Below, piece by piece: positions 42,451 to 50,258 of a DNA stretch of 64,000 nt. Position numbers and translations under genes: made by a program. This stretch comes from CAWDVK01 sp963805715 (GTDB lineage: Bacteria; Actinomycetota; Actinomycetes; Streptosporangiales; Streptosporangiaceae), in assembly GCA_963805715.1 (NCBI GenBank), contig CAWDVK010000020.1:1-64000 (forward strand), given 5' to 3'. How positions within the stretch are numbered: position 1 is the stretch's first letter; each line of letters opens with the position of its first letter. The notes beneath the pieces are model-generated. The model saw only the letters and a list, made by a program, of their open reading frames with translations, made no database searches and was not told the DNA's origin.

Positions 42451-43683
42451 TCAGGCGATGGCGTAACGGCTGGCGGGACGGGGCAGGCCCAGCAGCCCGC
42501 GCAGCGTGCCGGACTCATAGGCATTCCGAAACGAGCCCCTGCGCTGCAGCTCGGGCACCAGGCCGCGGGTGATCGCCCCGAGATCATGCGGGATCGCGGC
42601 CGGGCGCAGCCGGAATCCGGACAGGCCAGCGCGCTGCCAGTCCAGCAGCAGATCGGCCAGCTGGGCCGCGGTCCCGGCGAATATCAGCGCGTCGCTGGCG
42701 TACTCGCGCCCGGCACGCTCGTCGAGCCTGGCCCTGCGGGCCGAGGCGGCCGCGGCGTCGTCATCCAGGAAGACCACCAGGTCGCCGAAGACGTGCACGG
42801 TGTCATCCGCCCGGCCGGCCGCGGCCTGAGCCGCGCGGATCTGCGTCACGATCTGGCTGGCTTCGCCGGCATCGCGCGGGGTCACGTAGCCGACGTCGGC
42901 CGACCGGCCTACCAGCCGGAACGGGACGCTGCGGTGCGCCAGCGCGGTCACGACAGGCTGGCCCTGCGGCGGCCGCGGCGTGATCGACGGGCCCTTGACG
43001 CTGAACCAGCGGCCCTCGAAGTCGATGTAATGCAGCTTCTGGCGGTCCACGAACCGGCCGGTCGCGACGTCGCGGATCTCGGCGTCGTCCTCCCAGCTGT
43101 CCCAGAGCCGGCTGACCACCTCGACGTAGTCGGCGGCCTCGTCGAACAGGTCACTGATCAGCTCGGCGGCCGCCGGGTCGTCGCCGTGGGTGATGCTCAC
43201 CGGCGGGAAGCTGCGCCTGCCGAAGTGCGCGGCCTCGTCCGGGCGCGCCGAGACCCGGACCCGCACGCCGCCCCGCCCCGCGGCGACGTAGTCCAGCGTG
43301 GCGATGGCCTTGGAGATGTGGAACGGCTCGGTGTGCGTGACGACCACCGTCGGCACGAGCCCGATGTGCTGAGTCAGCGGCGCGACCCTGGCGGCCACCA
43401 GGACCGCGTCCAGCCGGCCGCGTACCTGATCAGTCCGTTCGTCCGGGCCGCCGTAGCGGGAGGACTGCAGGCTCAGCGCGTCCTCGAAGGTCACGAAGTC
43501 CAGCAGCCCCCGCTCGGCTTCCGCCACCAGGCCAGCCCAGTACCCGGCGGTGAGCAGATCAGCCGGGCGAGCCTCCGGCTCACGCCAGGCGGCGGGGTGC
43601 CAGCCGGCGCCATCAAGCGCGACGGCCAGGTGCACGGGCGGAAGGGGCACGGGCGGAAGGGGCACGGGCATGATGCTGGTCAC
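42451..43683 (-). CDS. LLM flavin-dependent monooxygenase, first gene of the operon
   Basis: A 410-residue LLM enzyme. VHLAVALDGAGWHPAAWREPEARPADLLTAGYWAGLVAEAERGLLDFVTFEDAL opens the barrel. RPPQGQPVVTALAHRSVPFRLVGRSADVGYVTPRDAGEASQI and RGSFRNAYESGTLRGLLGLPRP resemble the sulfur-scavenging SfnG/MsuD/NtaA neighbourhoods. A 17-residue start with repeated VPLPPV units is encoded by a local repeat. The gene begins the operon; a palindrome (43729-43751) lies 45 bases ahead and is a likely operator. Confidence 0.88.
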   Translation of the reverse strand: MTSIMPVPLPPVPLPPVHLAVALDGAGWHPAAWREPEARPADLLTAGYWAGLVAEAERGLLDFVTFEDALSLQSSRYGGPDERTDQVRGRLDAVLVAARVAPLTQHIGLVPTVVVTHTEPFHISKAIATLDYVAAGRGGVRVRVSARPDEAAHFGRRSFPPVSITHGDDPAAAELISDLFDEAADYVEVVSRLWDSWEDDAEIRDVATGRFVDRQKLHYIDFEGRWFSVKGPSITPRPPQGQPVVTALAHRSVPFRLVGRSADVGYVTPRDAGEASQIVTQIRAAQAAAGRADDTVHVFGDLVVFLDDDAAAASARRARLDERAGREYASDALIFAGTAAQLADLLLDWQRAGLSGFRLRPAAIPHDLGAITRGLVPELQRRGSFRNAYESGTLRGLLGLPRPASRYAIA

Positions 43684-43728
43684 TCCTCGCTGGTCGGCCT
43701 CAGCGGGAACCGCGCGGATTTACCTATT

Positions 43729-43751
43729 ATTCCGCTAGGCACAAGCGGAAT
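43729..43751. promoter_or_regulatory. Palindrome upstream of the monooxygenase operon
   Basis: ATTCCGCT at 43729-43736 and AGCGGAAT at 43744-43751 are perfect inverted 8-bp arms around a 7-base spacer. The site is 45 bases from the operon's first start codon, in the AT-richest stretch of the area. It fits an operator for a dimeric repressor or activator. No regulator gene is adjacent. Confidence 0.65.
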
Positions 43752-43849
43752 GCTACGTTCCTGACGGCAGGCCCGCCGCTGGCATCTCGCCCGCCGGAAG
43801 CCGGGCGACCAGGAAGGGCATCGGCTACCGCAGCCGGAAGCCGGGCGGC

Positions 43850-44311
43850 TCATCCAGCCGGATCGCCGCGGTACTGGCCGGCGAAGATCCCTGGCCTCCG
43901 GTCGTGCCAGGGCATGGCCTGCTCAAGCTGCGAGCTGACCCGCAGTAGCAGGTCCTCGCGCCCGTAACCCGCGACCAGCTGCACGCCGATCGGCAGGCCG
44001 CCCTCGCTCTGGCCGAGCGGCAGGCTGATCGCGGGCTGGCCAGTGACGTTGAAGACCATCGTGAACGGCCCGTACTCGAAGATGGCGGCCAGCCAGCTGC
44101 CGACGGTGTGCTCCGGGCTGTCGTAGCGCAGGCTGCCGTGCGGTGCCGGCAGCTGGCCGAGCGTCGGGGTGACGAGCAGGTCATGGCTGGTGAAGAACGC
44201 GGCGACCGAGCGGGTCACCCGGTTCTGCGCGTCGAATCCGGCGATCAGGTCGAGTGCGCTCAGCTCCTGCAGCGCCCCGATGACCTGCCGGGACACTGCC
44301 TCCATCAGGCC
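43850..44311 (-). pseudogene. C-terminal fragment of an amidase-signature enzyme
   Basis: The frame reads FFTSHDLLVTPTLGQLPAPHG...FNVTGQPAISLPLGQSEGGLPIGVQLVAGYGREDLLLRVSSQLEQAMPWHDRRP. This is the final third of amidase-signature (GatA-like) hydrolases, in which PAISxPxG...LPxGxQL is diagnostic. The catalytic Lys and Ser-cis-Ser, which lie in the first two thirds, are absent; upstream of about 44311 the sequence is unrelated. Homologues have about 480 residues. It is a remnant at the upstream side of the monooxygenase operon. Confidence 0.78.
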
Positions 44312-44472
44312 CGGATCGGGTCGCCTGGGCGCCATCACCTGACCTGACTGTCCCGGCAGGACATTGATTTCACCCGGGCGGGACGGTGCGCTCCGCCCGA
44401 TTCTCGCCGATGCTAGATCGGAAATACGGCAGGCAGGACTACGGGAGATCACAGCACAGCGAGGTGAACCGG

Positions 44473-44652
44473 ATGACAGCCGACCTTGACGTGCAGAAGT
44501 ACGTCCGTGACCTGGAAGAGCACCTGCAGCTGCCCCTGTTCGGCGACGGCCGTGCCGACCCGGAGGCTGCGGTACTGCTCGTCCGCGGCGCGCTGGCACG
44601 CAGTGAATCAAGCCCCTGGCGCAGCCGGAAATCGAGCGCATCGTGGACCTGA
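44473..44652 (+). CDS. Short unknown frame leading into a ClpB remnant
   Basis: From ATG 44473, with gaggtg 8 bases ahead, the frame gives TADLDVQKYVRDLEEHLQLPLFGDGRADPEAAVLLVRGALA and then random-looking residues. The first 43 residues look like a genuine protein start (helical, acidic) but I do not recognise the family. The end overlaps a ClpB tail in another frame, so it is probably the 5' end of a gene that lost its remainder. Confidence 0.4.
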   Translation: MTADLDVQKYVRDLEEHLQLPLFGDGRADPEAAVLLVRGALARSESSPWRSRKSSASWT

Positions 44653-44906
44653 TGTTCACCGACCTGCGCTCCCGGCTGGCGGAACGGCAGATGACGCTGG
44701 AGGTCACCGAGGACGCCCGGCGCTTCATCGCCCAGCAGGGCTTCAACCCCATCTACGGCGCGCGCCCGCTGCGCAGGCTCATCGCCAGGGAAGTCGAGAC
44801 CCGCATCGGGCGCGCGCTGCTGGCGGGCGATGCCCGCGATGGCGCCGTGATCCAGGCCGGGTATACCGATGGCGAGCTGTCGGTTAGCTACCAGAACCCG
44901 GAATGA
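44607..44906 (+). pseudogene. ClpB C-terminal domain remnant
   Basis: The frame after a TGA at 44604 reads IKPLAQPEIERIVDLMFTDLRSRLAERQMTLEVTEDARRFIAQQGFNPIYGARPLRRLIAREVETRIGRALLAGD. This is the D2 small domain of Clp/Hsp100 ATPases, with the conserved GxxPxYGARPL(R/K)R sensor-2 motif. All ATPase modules are missing. A GTG at 44643 could start a peptide of 87 residues, but no ribosome site supports it. The thioredoxin gene follows after 16 bases. Confidence 0.75.
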
Positions 44907-44922
44907 CGAGAGCGGGCGCGCC

Positions 44923-45357
44923 ATGGCAGACCAGGTCGTTACCTGTCCGCACTGCGGGCGGAAGAACCGGGTGCCCGCGGCCGGCCCCGGCACGCCCCGG
45001 TGCGGCAATTGCCACCAGCCGCTGCCGTGGGTCGTGGACGCGGGCGACGCCGATTTCACCGACGTCGCCGAGAAGGCCTCGGTGCCCGTCGTGGTGGACC
45101 TGTGGGCGCCGTGGTGCGGCCCTTGCCGGATGGTCAGCCCGGCACTGGCCCAGCTCGCCACCGAGATGGCGGGGCAGATCAAGCTGGTCAAGGTGAACGT
45201 GGACAACGCGCCGGCGCTGCAGCAGCGTTTCGGGGTGCAGGCCGTTCCGACCCTGATGGTGCTGCGCCATGGCCAGGTCATCACGCGCCAGGCTGGTGCG
45301 CTGCCCGCCCCGGCGCTGCGGGCCTGGGTCCAGGACGCGCTCACGTCCTCGGCCTGA
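44923..45357 (+). CDS. Thioredoxin with N-terminal zinc ribbon (Trx2/TrxC-like)
   Basis: A 144-residue thiol-disulfide reductase. The N-terminal zinc ribbon has two CxxC pairs (CPHCGRKN and CGNCHQPLPW). The thioredoxin fold follows with active site LWAPWCGPCRMVSP (Cys near residue 67), the cis-Pro in VQAVPTLMVLRHG and QAGALP. This is the TrxC/Trx2 architecture linked to oxidative and heat stress. It sits 16 bases after the ClpB remnant, so it may have been the end of a chaperone operon. Confidence 0.93.
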   Translation: MADQVVTCPHCGRKNRVPAAGPGTPRCGNCHQPLPWVVDAGDADFTDVAEKASVPVVVDLWAPWCGPCRMVSPALAQLATEMAGQIKLVKVNVDNAPALQQRFGVQAVPTLMVLRHGQVITRQAGALPAPALRAWVQDALTSSA

Positions 45358-45431
45358 TCGCGCGGGCATTCTGGTCCTGAGAACCCGCCGCGCAGATACT
45401 GATGACCGGCGATTAAGCCGTTGTGGCGGAC

Positions 45432-45460
45432 TTGACGGCAGAAAAGGCGAAAACTAAGAG
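45432..45460 (+). promoter_or_regulatory. Candidate promoter for the 45516 gene
   Basis: TTGACG (45432-45437) and TAAGAG (45455-45460) with a 17-base spacer. The -35 has one mismatch; the -10 is weak. It lies 56 bases before the next start codon. Confidence 0.35.
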
Positions 45461-45515
45461 AGTGTGAGCACGCCATCACTATGCGTTGCCCAACCTGCCT
45501 GCCTGAGAGGTCCCG

Positions 45516-45893
45516 ATGACCGCCATGAGCCTTGCGTCCTTACGCAATGACGGCCTGATCGCCGCCCTGGGGTTACTAGTTCTGCTGCTGGCAATGTCGC
45601 TGCTAACGATCATCCGCCAGCCACGCTGGCTGCCGGGCGCTCCGGAGGACGACGGTGCCGCCGATCCCGGCCGCCCGGATCCGGCCCCGCTGCGCAGCAC
45701 GCCTCCGGCCGCCGCGGAGGCAGCGCTGCCCTCGCGAGCCGCCGCAGCGGCACCCGTCGCGGCGTCCGCTGCAAAGACCGGCGAGGCCAGATACCCGGCC
45801 CGGCACGTCCGGTACCCGGAACCGGGGTACGGGCCGGGTCCCAGGGTCTCGGGCGGGCCGCCCTGGGGCCCGGCGCCCCGGCCCCCGGCCTAG
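45516..45893 (+). CDS. Single-span membrane protein with Pro/Ala-rich tail
   Basis: A 125-residue protein. One membrane span (about residues 13-33, LIAALGLLVLLLAMSLLTII) is followed by a long low-complexity region rich in Pro, Ala and Arg ending in GPPWGPAPRPPA. The gagaggtc ribosome site lies 3-10 bases before ATG 45516. There is no recognisable domain. It may be a small envelope or cell-wall-facing protein. It is convergent with the copper genes; a GC hairpin lies between. Confidence 0.6.
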   Translation: MTAMSLASLRNDGLIAALGLLVLLLAMSLLTIIRQPRWLPGAPEDDGAADPGRPDPAPLRSTPPAAAEAALPSRAAAAAPVAASAAKTGEARYPARHVRYPEPGYGPGPRVSGGPPWGPAPRPPA

Positions 45894-45907
45894 CCGCCGG
45901 CCCGCGG

Positions 45908-45931
45908 CCGGCCGCTATGGCTGGCGGCCGG
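45908..45931. terminator. GC-rich hairpin between convergent genes
   Basis: CCGGCCGC (45908-45915) and GCGGCCGG (45924-45931) form a perfect 8-bp stem with an 8-base loop, between two convergent stop codons. No U-tract follows on either strand. It could act as a bidirectional terminator, as GC hairpins without U-tracts often do in actinomycetes. Confidence 0.4.
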
Positions 45932-45954
45932 GATGGGGACGCCCGCTCCGGGCG

Positions 45955-46176
45955 TCAGCGGGCCGTGAGCTGGTAGCCGCCCGCCTCGTCGAGAGCCTCG
46001 GCGAGGGCGTCCGCTGACAGCGGCGCATCGCTGGACACGGCCACGCTAGAGGTCCCCTCCGGGACCAGGTCGACCGCGACCCCGTGCACCCCGGCGAGCG
46101 CCGACAGTTCAGCGGTCACGGCGCGGACGCAATGCTCGCAGGTCATGCCGGTCACGGAATAGGTCGTCGTCGGCAT
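45955..46176 (-). CDS. copZ: Heavy-metal-associated domain copper chaperone (CopZ-like)
   Basis: A 73-residue ferredoxin-like cytoplasmic copper carrier. The metal motif is GMTCEHC near residue 10, then VRAVTAELSALAGVHGVAVDLVPEGTSSVAV. It hands Cu(I) to the P-type ATPase, whose gene ends 14 bases upstream in the same direction. The pair copA-copZ forms one operon. Confidence 0.93.
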   Translation of the reverse strand: MPTTTYSVTGMTCEHCVRAVTAELSALAGVHGVAVDLVPEGTSSVAVSSDAPLSADALAEALDEAGGYQLTAR

Positions 46177-46190
46177 TGCCGTCTGTCTCC

Positions 46191-48710
46191 TTATCTGGCT
46201 CCGGCCGCAGTCCCGGCCCCGCCGCCAGTGCCGGTCCGGGCCGGCGTCCCGGCCGCGGCGGTTCCGGGGCAGGCTGCTGGGGTACTCGCTGTTCCCGGTC
46301 CGGCCGAAGCGGGGCCCGCGATCGCCTGGGGGGCGGCCGCGCCGGCCGCGGCGACCCCCTGCGGGAGCCTGAACCGCCGCAGCCGCAGGCTGCTGGAGAC
46401 GACGAACACCGAGGACAGCGTCATCGCCGCGGCGGCGATCAGCGGGTTCAGGAAGCCGAGCGCGGCCAGCGGGATGGCGGCGAAGTTGTAGCCGAAGGCC
46501 CAGGCGAGGTTACGCCGGATGGTCCGGAAAGTGCTGCGGGCGAGCCTGATCGCGGCCGGGACGATCAGCAGGTCGTCCCGCAGCAGGATCATGTCCGCCG
46601 CGCAGATGGCCACATCGGTGCCGCTGCCGATGGCGAGCGCGAGGTCTGCGGCGGCCAGCGCCGGGCCGTCGTTGACCCCGTCTCCGACCATGGCCACCGA
46701 CCGGCCGCTTTCCCGCAGCCGGGCGATCATCGCCGCCTTGTCCGCCGGCAGGGCGCCGGCGATGACCTCATCGATGCCCGCCGCCGCCGCAACCGCCCGC
46801 GCGGTTGCCTCGTTATCGCCGGTCAGCAGGACCGGGCGCAGGCCGAGGCCGCGCAGCTCGGCGACGGCCGCGGCCGCCGACGGCCGGATCGTGTCCGATA
46901 CCGCGAAAGCGCCGCGGACCTCGCCGTCCCAGCCGGCCAGCACGGTGGTGCGGCCCGCCTGCTCCCAGGCGGCGGCCTGGCTGCCCAGCTCCGCCGGGAT
47001 GGCCAGGCCGCGATCGCGCATCAGCCGGGACCGCCCGACGATCACCTCGCGGCCGCCGACGGTCCCGCGCGCGCCGAGGCCCGGCAGCGCGCGGAAGCCC
47101 TCCGCCTGCGGCAGCGCCCCGCAGGCGGCGGTCGCCGCGGAGCTGATCGCGGCCGCGACGCCGTGCTCGGAGGCCTGCTCGACGGCTCCGGCCTTACGGA
47201 GCAGGTCATCGAGGGAGGTGCCGGGGGCGGTGGCCGTTCCGGCTACGGACATCCGGCCGGTCGTGATGGTGCCCGTCTTGTCGAGCACGATCGTGTCCAT
47301 CGACCGGGAGGCCTCGAGCGCCCGGTAGCCCTTGATGAAGATCCCGAGCTGGGCGCCGCGGCCGCAGGCCACCACCAGGGCAGCCGGCGTCGCCAGCCCG
47401 AGCGCGCAGGGGCAGGCGATGATGAGCACGGCAAGACCCGCACTGAACGCATGCTCCACCGGGCTCCCGGCCAGCAGCCACCCGGCCACGGTAGCGGCGG
47501 CCAGGACCATGACACCGGGAACGAAGATGCCGGAGACACGGTCGGCCAGCCGCTGCACCCTGGCCTTTTCCGCCTGGGCCCGCTCCACCAGCCGGATCAG
47601 CTGCGCGAGCTGGGTGTCCTGCCCCACCCGGCCAGCGCGGATCACGATCCGGCCGGTCAGCGCCACGGTCCCGGCGGTGACCGCGTCACCGTCAGTCACG
47701 TCGACGGGCACCGACTCCCCCGTCATCATGCTGCGATCCACCGCGGACTGGCCGAACATCACCTCGCCGTCCGCGGCGATCTTCTCGCCTGGCCGCACGA
47801 CCAGCAGGTCGCCCGGCCGGACGGCCGTCACGGGCACCTGCCGCTCCGTCCCGTCCGGGCTGAGCACGCAGGCTTCCCTCGCGCCCGCGGAGGCGAGCTC
47901 GCGCATCGCCTCGCCGGCCGAGCGCCTGGCCCTGGCCTCGAAGAACCGGCCGGCCAGCAGGAAGGTGGTGACCGACGCGGCCACTTCCAGGTAGATGCCC
48001 CCGCCCGAGGCGTGCAGGAGCTCGTGCATCGCGCTGCCGCCGGAGCCGCGGTCCAGGTAGAACATCGCGTACACCGACCAGCCGCAGGACGCGGCGATGC
48101 CGAGCGAGACGAGCGTGTCCATCGAGCAGGCGCCGTGCCGCGCGTTCTTCAGCGCGGCACGGTGGAACGGCCAGGCGGCCCAGAGCGCCACCGGGGCGGT
48201 CAGCGCGATGAGCACCCACTGCCAGCCGGGGAACCGGTACACCGGGAAAAGGGAGAGCAGGATCGACAGATCGGTCAGCGGCAGGAAGAAGATCAGCGCG
48301 ACGATCAGCCTGCGCTTCAGGTAGCGGGCAGTGCGGCCAGCCGATCCGGCCTCATCCTCGGCGCCGGCCGCATCGAATGGCCCGTGAGCGGCCGGCGCCC
48401 GGCCTGCGGCACCAGCGTCGGCGGCAGTTCCGGCCCCGGCGGTGGCCCCGGCAGTTGCCGGAGCGCCGCGGACCGCCGGGCCTGGCCCGGCGGCGTGGGC
48501 GGGCCGGGCCAGCCGGGCGCCGTACCCGGCCCGCTCGATCGCCTCAATCAGGGTGCGATCCGGCATATCGGCAGGAATTTCCGCCCTGGCGGTCTCCGCC
48601 GCCAGGTTCACCGTCGCGGTGACCTGGTCGATCTTGTTGAGCTTCCGCTCGATCCGCACCGCGCAGGCGGCACAGGTCATCCCCTCGATGGCGAGTTCCA
48701 CCTCACGCAC
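46191..48710 (-). CDS. copA: Copper-translocating P1B-type ATPase
   Basis: An 839-residue Cu(I) exporter. N-terminal HMA domain with GMTCAAC (residues 9-15); a Gly/Ala/Pro-rich linker (about 75-125); eight membrane spans; TGES; CPC in IIACPCALGL; DKTGT phosphorylation site; TGDN and GDGVND. The last two spans hold YN and MTLSS, the Cu(I) site pattern. The nucleotide-binding motif SEHP reads SEHG (EQASEHGVAAAI), an unusual change, since the Pro is nearly invariant and human Wilson ATPase mutants affect this SEHP. The linker and C-terminal tail are Ala-rich. GTG 48710 is the start. First gene of copA-copZ. Confidence 0.93.
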   Translation of the reverse strand: MREVELAIEGMTCAACAVRIERKLNKIDQVTATVNLAAETARAEIPADMPDRTLIEAIERAGYGARLARPAHAAGPGPAVRGAPATAGATAGAGTAADAGAAGRAPAAHGPFDAAGAEDEAGSAGRTARYLKRRLIVALIFFLPLTDLSILLSLFPVYRFPGWQWVLIALTAPVALWAAWPFHRAALKNARHGACSMDTLVSLGIAASCGWSVYAMFYLDRGSGGSAMHELLHASGGGIYLEVAASVTTFLLAGRFFEARARRSAGEAMRELASAGAREACVLSPDGTERQVPVTAVRPGDLLVVRPGEKIAADGEVMFGQSAVDRSMMTGESVPVDVTDGDAVTAGTVALTGRIVIRAGRVGQDTQLAQLIRLVERAQAEKARVQRLADRVSGIFVPGVMVLAAATVAGWLLAGSPVEHAFSAGLAVLIIACPCALGLATPAALVVACGRGAQLGIFIKGYRALEASRSMDTIVLDKTGTITTGRMSVAGTATAPGTSLDDLLRKAGAVEQASEHGVAAAISSAATAACGALPQAEGFRALPGLGARGTVGGREVIVGRSRLMRDRGLAIPAELGSQAAAWEQAGRTTVLAGWDGEVRGAFAVSDTIRPSAAAAVAELRGLGLRPVLLTGDNEATARAVAAAAGIDEVIAGALPADKAAMIARLRESGRSVAMVGDGVNDGPALAAADLALAIGSGTDVAICAADMILLRDDLLIVPAAIRLARSTFRTIRRNLAWAFGYNFAAIPLAALGFLNPLIAAAAMTLSSVFVVSSSLRLRRFRLPQGVAAAGAAAPQAIAGPASAGPGTASTPAACPGTAAAGTPARTGTGGGAGTAAGAR

Positions 48711-49246
48711 GCCGGAGCGGCGCGGAACCAGGCGCGGACATCTGCGGCATCGGCCTCAGCATCCTCCAGATCCCGTCATGCTGCCCATCGTGTCCCGGCT
48801 CCCTGGCCAGGCGCAACGACCTGGCTTTACGCCTGTTACCGGCAGTGACAGCGTAGCGAGGGGTATCCACGGCCTGGCAAGCCTGGGGCATGATCTCAGC
48901 CGGATCACCGCGCGGCAACCCGGTCGTCTGGGTCGAGGCCAGCCGACGGCAGGCCGAGCGCGCTATCCTCCGCGGGCTCCGGCGAATACCCGGCAGGGGT
49001 TTATCTGATACCCCTTAGGGGTTTTAAGAATACCCGGAAGGGGTTTTCCGAATACCCTAACGGGGTCTTATCGCTACTGACTTTACCATGCCGTGCCCGG
49101 CGAATTGAATAGCTGGCTTGTGCGATCAGCACTTGCGATACTAGCCTCATGCCATTGTGAGCCCGCCTGCAATGAGTTGCACTGATGCACACGACCGGCG
49201 GCCTCTGCTGATGCGGCAGGCATATCTCCGCGCGAAGGGAAGAGGG
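48711..49246. other. Divergent control region of copA and the 49247 gene
   Basis: About 535 bases. It must hold promoters for copA (minus) and for the membrane protein (plus). Its central feature is the four-box array at 48986-49068. The flanks contain nothing else I can identify. Confidence 0.5.
48986..49068. promoter_or_regulatory. Four 17-bp boxes at exact 22-bp spacing, copper-type operator array
   Basis: Boxes at 48986-49002, 49008-49024, 49030-49046 and 49052-49068 all read ATACCC-N5-GGGGT(T/C)T. Each starts 22 bases after the last. Each is a pseudo-palindrome (ATACCC against AAACCC). The form resembles the GC-rich palindromes bound by CsoR-type copper repressors. The spacing of two helical turns puts all boxes on the same face of the DNA. 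Confidence 0.8.
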
Positions 49247-50257
49247 ATGACGGTTGAGGCTGCGGGCGCCGGGCCCCGCGCCGGGTGGCTGCGCAGTATC
49301 GGGGTAGCACACGAGAGCAGCTGGGCCGCGCCGGACGCTCGGCAACGTCTTCAGCTCGGGCTGGCATCCATCTGGCTGCTGGACGCGGTGCTGCAGTTCC
49401 AGTCGTTCATGTTCAGCAAGGACTTCTCGCAGATGCTGGCCGGAACGGCACCGGGCAACCCGGCGTTCATCGCCGACCCGATCAACTGGTCCGCCAAGAT
49501 CATCAGCCAGCACGGCACGGCAACGAATGCGATCTTCGCCCTGATTCAGCTGCTGATCGGGCTGGCGATTGCCTGGCGGCCCAGCGTCAGGCTCGGCCTC
49601 GCCGCCTCTATTCCCTGGGCGGTTTCCGTGTGGTGGTTCGGCGAGGGCCTTGGCGGGATACTGAACGGCGCCGGCGGCCCGGCGAACGGGGCGCCGGGCG
49701 CAGTGATCATCTACGCGCTGCTCGCGGTGCTGCTCTGGCCCGGCCGGCGGGAACGGCCGGCCCCCTTCGCGGCGGGCTGGTTCACCGGAGCCAGCGTGGC
49801 CAGGGCTCTGTGGCTGGTGCTGTGGGGGAGCCTGGCCTACCTGGCCCTGCAGCCGGCCACTAAGGCGCCCAAGGCCCTGGGCAGCATGGTCTCGGGCATG
49901 GCATCGGGTCAGCCCGGCTGGCTGGCCAGCGTCGACAACCACCTGGGCGCGTTCCTGAACTCCCACGGCCCCGGCGCGGCCGTCATCCTGGCCGTCGTCC
50001 TCGCGGTGATCGCGATCGGCGTGTACCTGCCCCGGCCGGTAGCTCGCGGCGTCATCGTGCTGGCCATCGTGACCGCGGCGGCTATCTGGCTCGCCGAGGG
50101 ACTCGGCGGCATCCTGACCGGCGGAGGCACGGACCCTAACTCAGGCCTGCTGCTCGCGCTGCTCGCGGTCAGCTACTGGCCGCTGGCGGCCGCTCGCCCG
50201 CCGGTGGTCAGCCGCCCTATAGCCGCAACCCAGTCAGCATCGGCTGAAGGAGCCTGA
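49247..50257 (+). CDS. Multi-span membrane protein, paralogue of the SCO-fusion protein
   Basis: A 336-residue protein with about eight hydrophobic segments. LGLASIWLLDAVLQFQSFMFSKDF starts the first span. The pattern WWFGEGLGGILNGAGG is repeated later as WLAEGLGGILTGGGTDPNSG. The same WxxEGLGGI and GxGTDPNS motifs occur in the membrane half of the 55636 protein, so the two are paralogues. I know of no assigned function. Location between copper ATPases, and downstream of the box array, suggests a copper or terminal-oxidase role. ATG 49247 follows gaagggaagaggg. Next gene starts 1 base after its stop. Confidence 0.7.
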   Translation: MTVEAAGAGPRAGWLRSIGVAHESSWAAPDARQRLQLGLASIWLLDAVLQFQSFMFSKDFSQMLAGTAPGNPAFIADPINWSAKIISQHGTATNAIFALIQLLIGLAIAWRPSVRLGLAASIPWAVSVWWFGEGLGGILNGAGGPANGAPGAVIIYALLAVLLWPGRRERPAPFAAGWFTGASVARALWLVLWGSLAYLALQPATKAPKALGSMVSGMASGQPGWLASVDNHLGAFLNSHGPGAAVILAVVLAVIAIGVYLPRPVARGVIVLAIVTAAAIWLAEGLGGILTGGGTDPNSGLLLALLAVSYWPLAAARPPVVSRPIAATQSASAEGA

Positions 50258-50258
50258 C

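Noticed and set aside
48442..49008. Plus-strand frames across copA and its control region
   Set aside because: High-GC antisense frames; the minus-strand P-type ATPase explains the coding signal.
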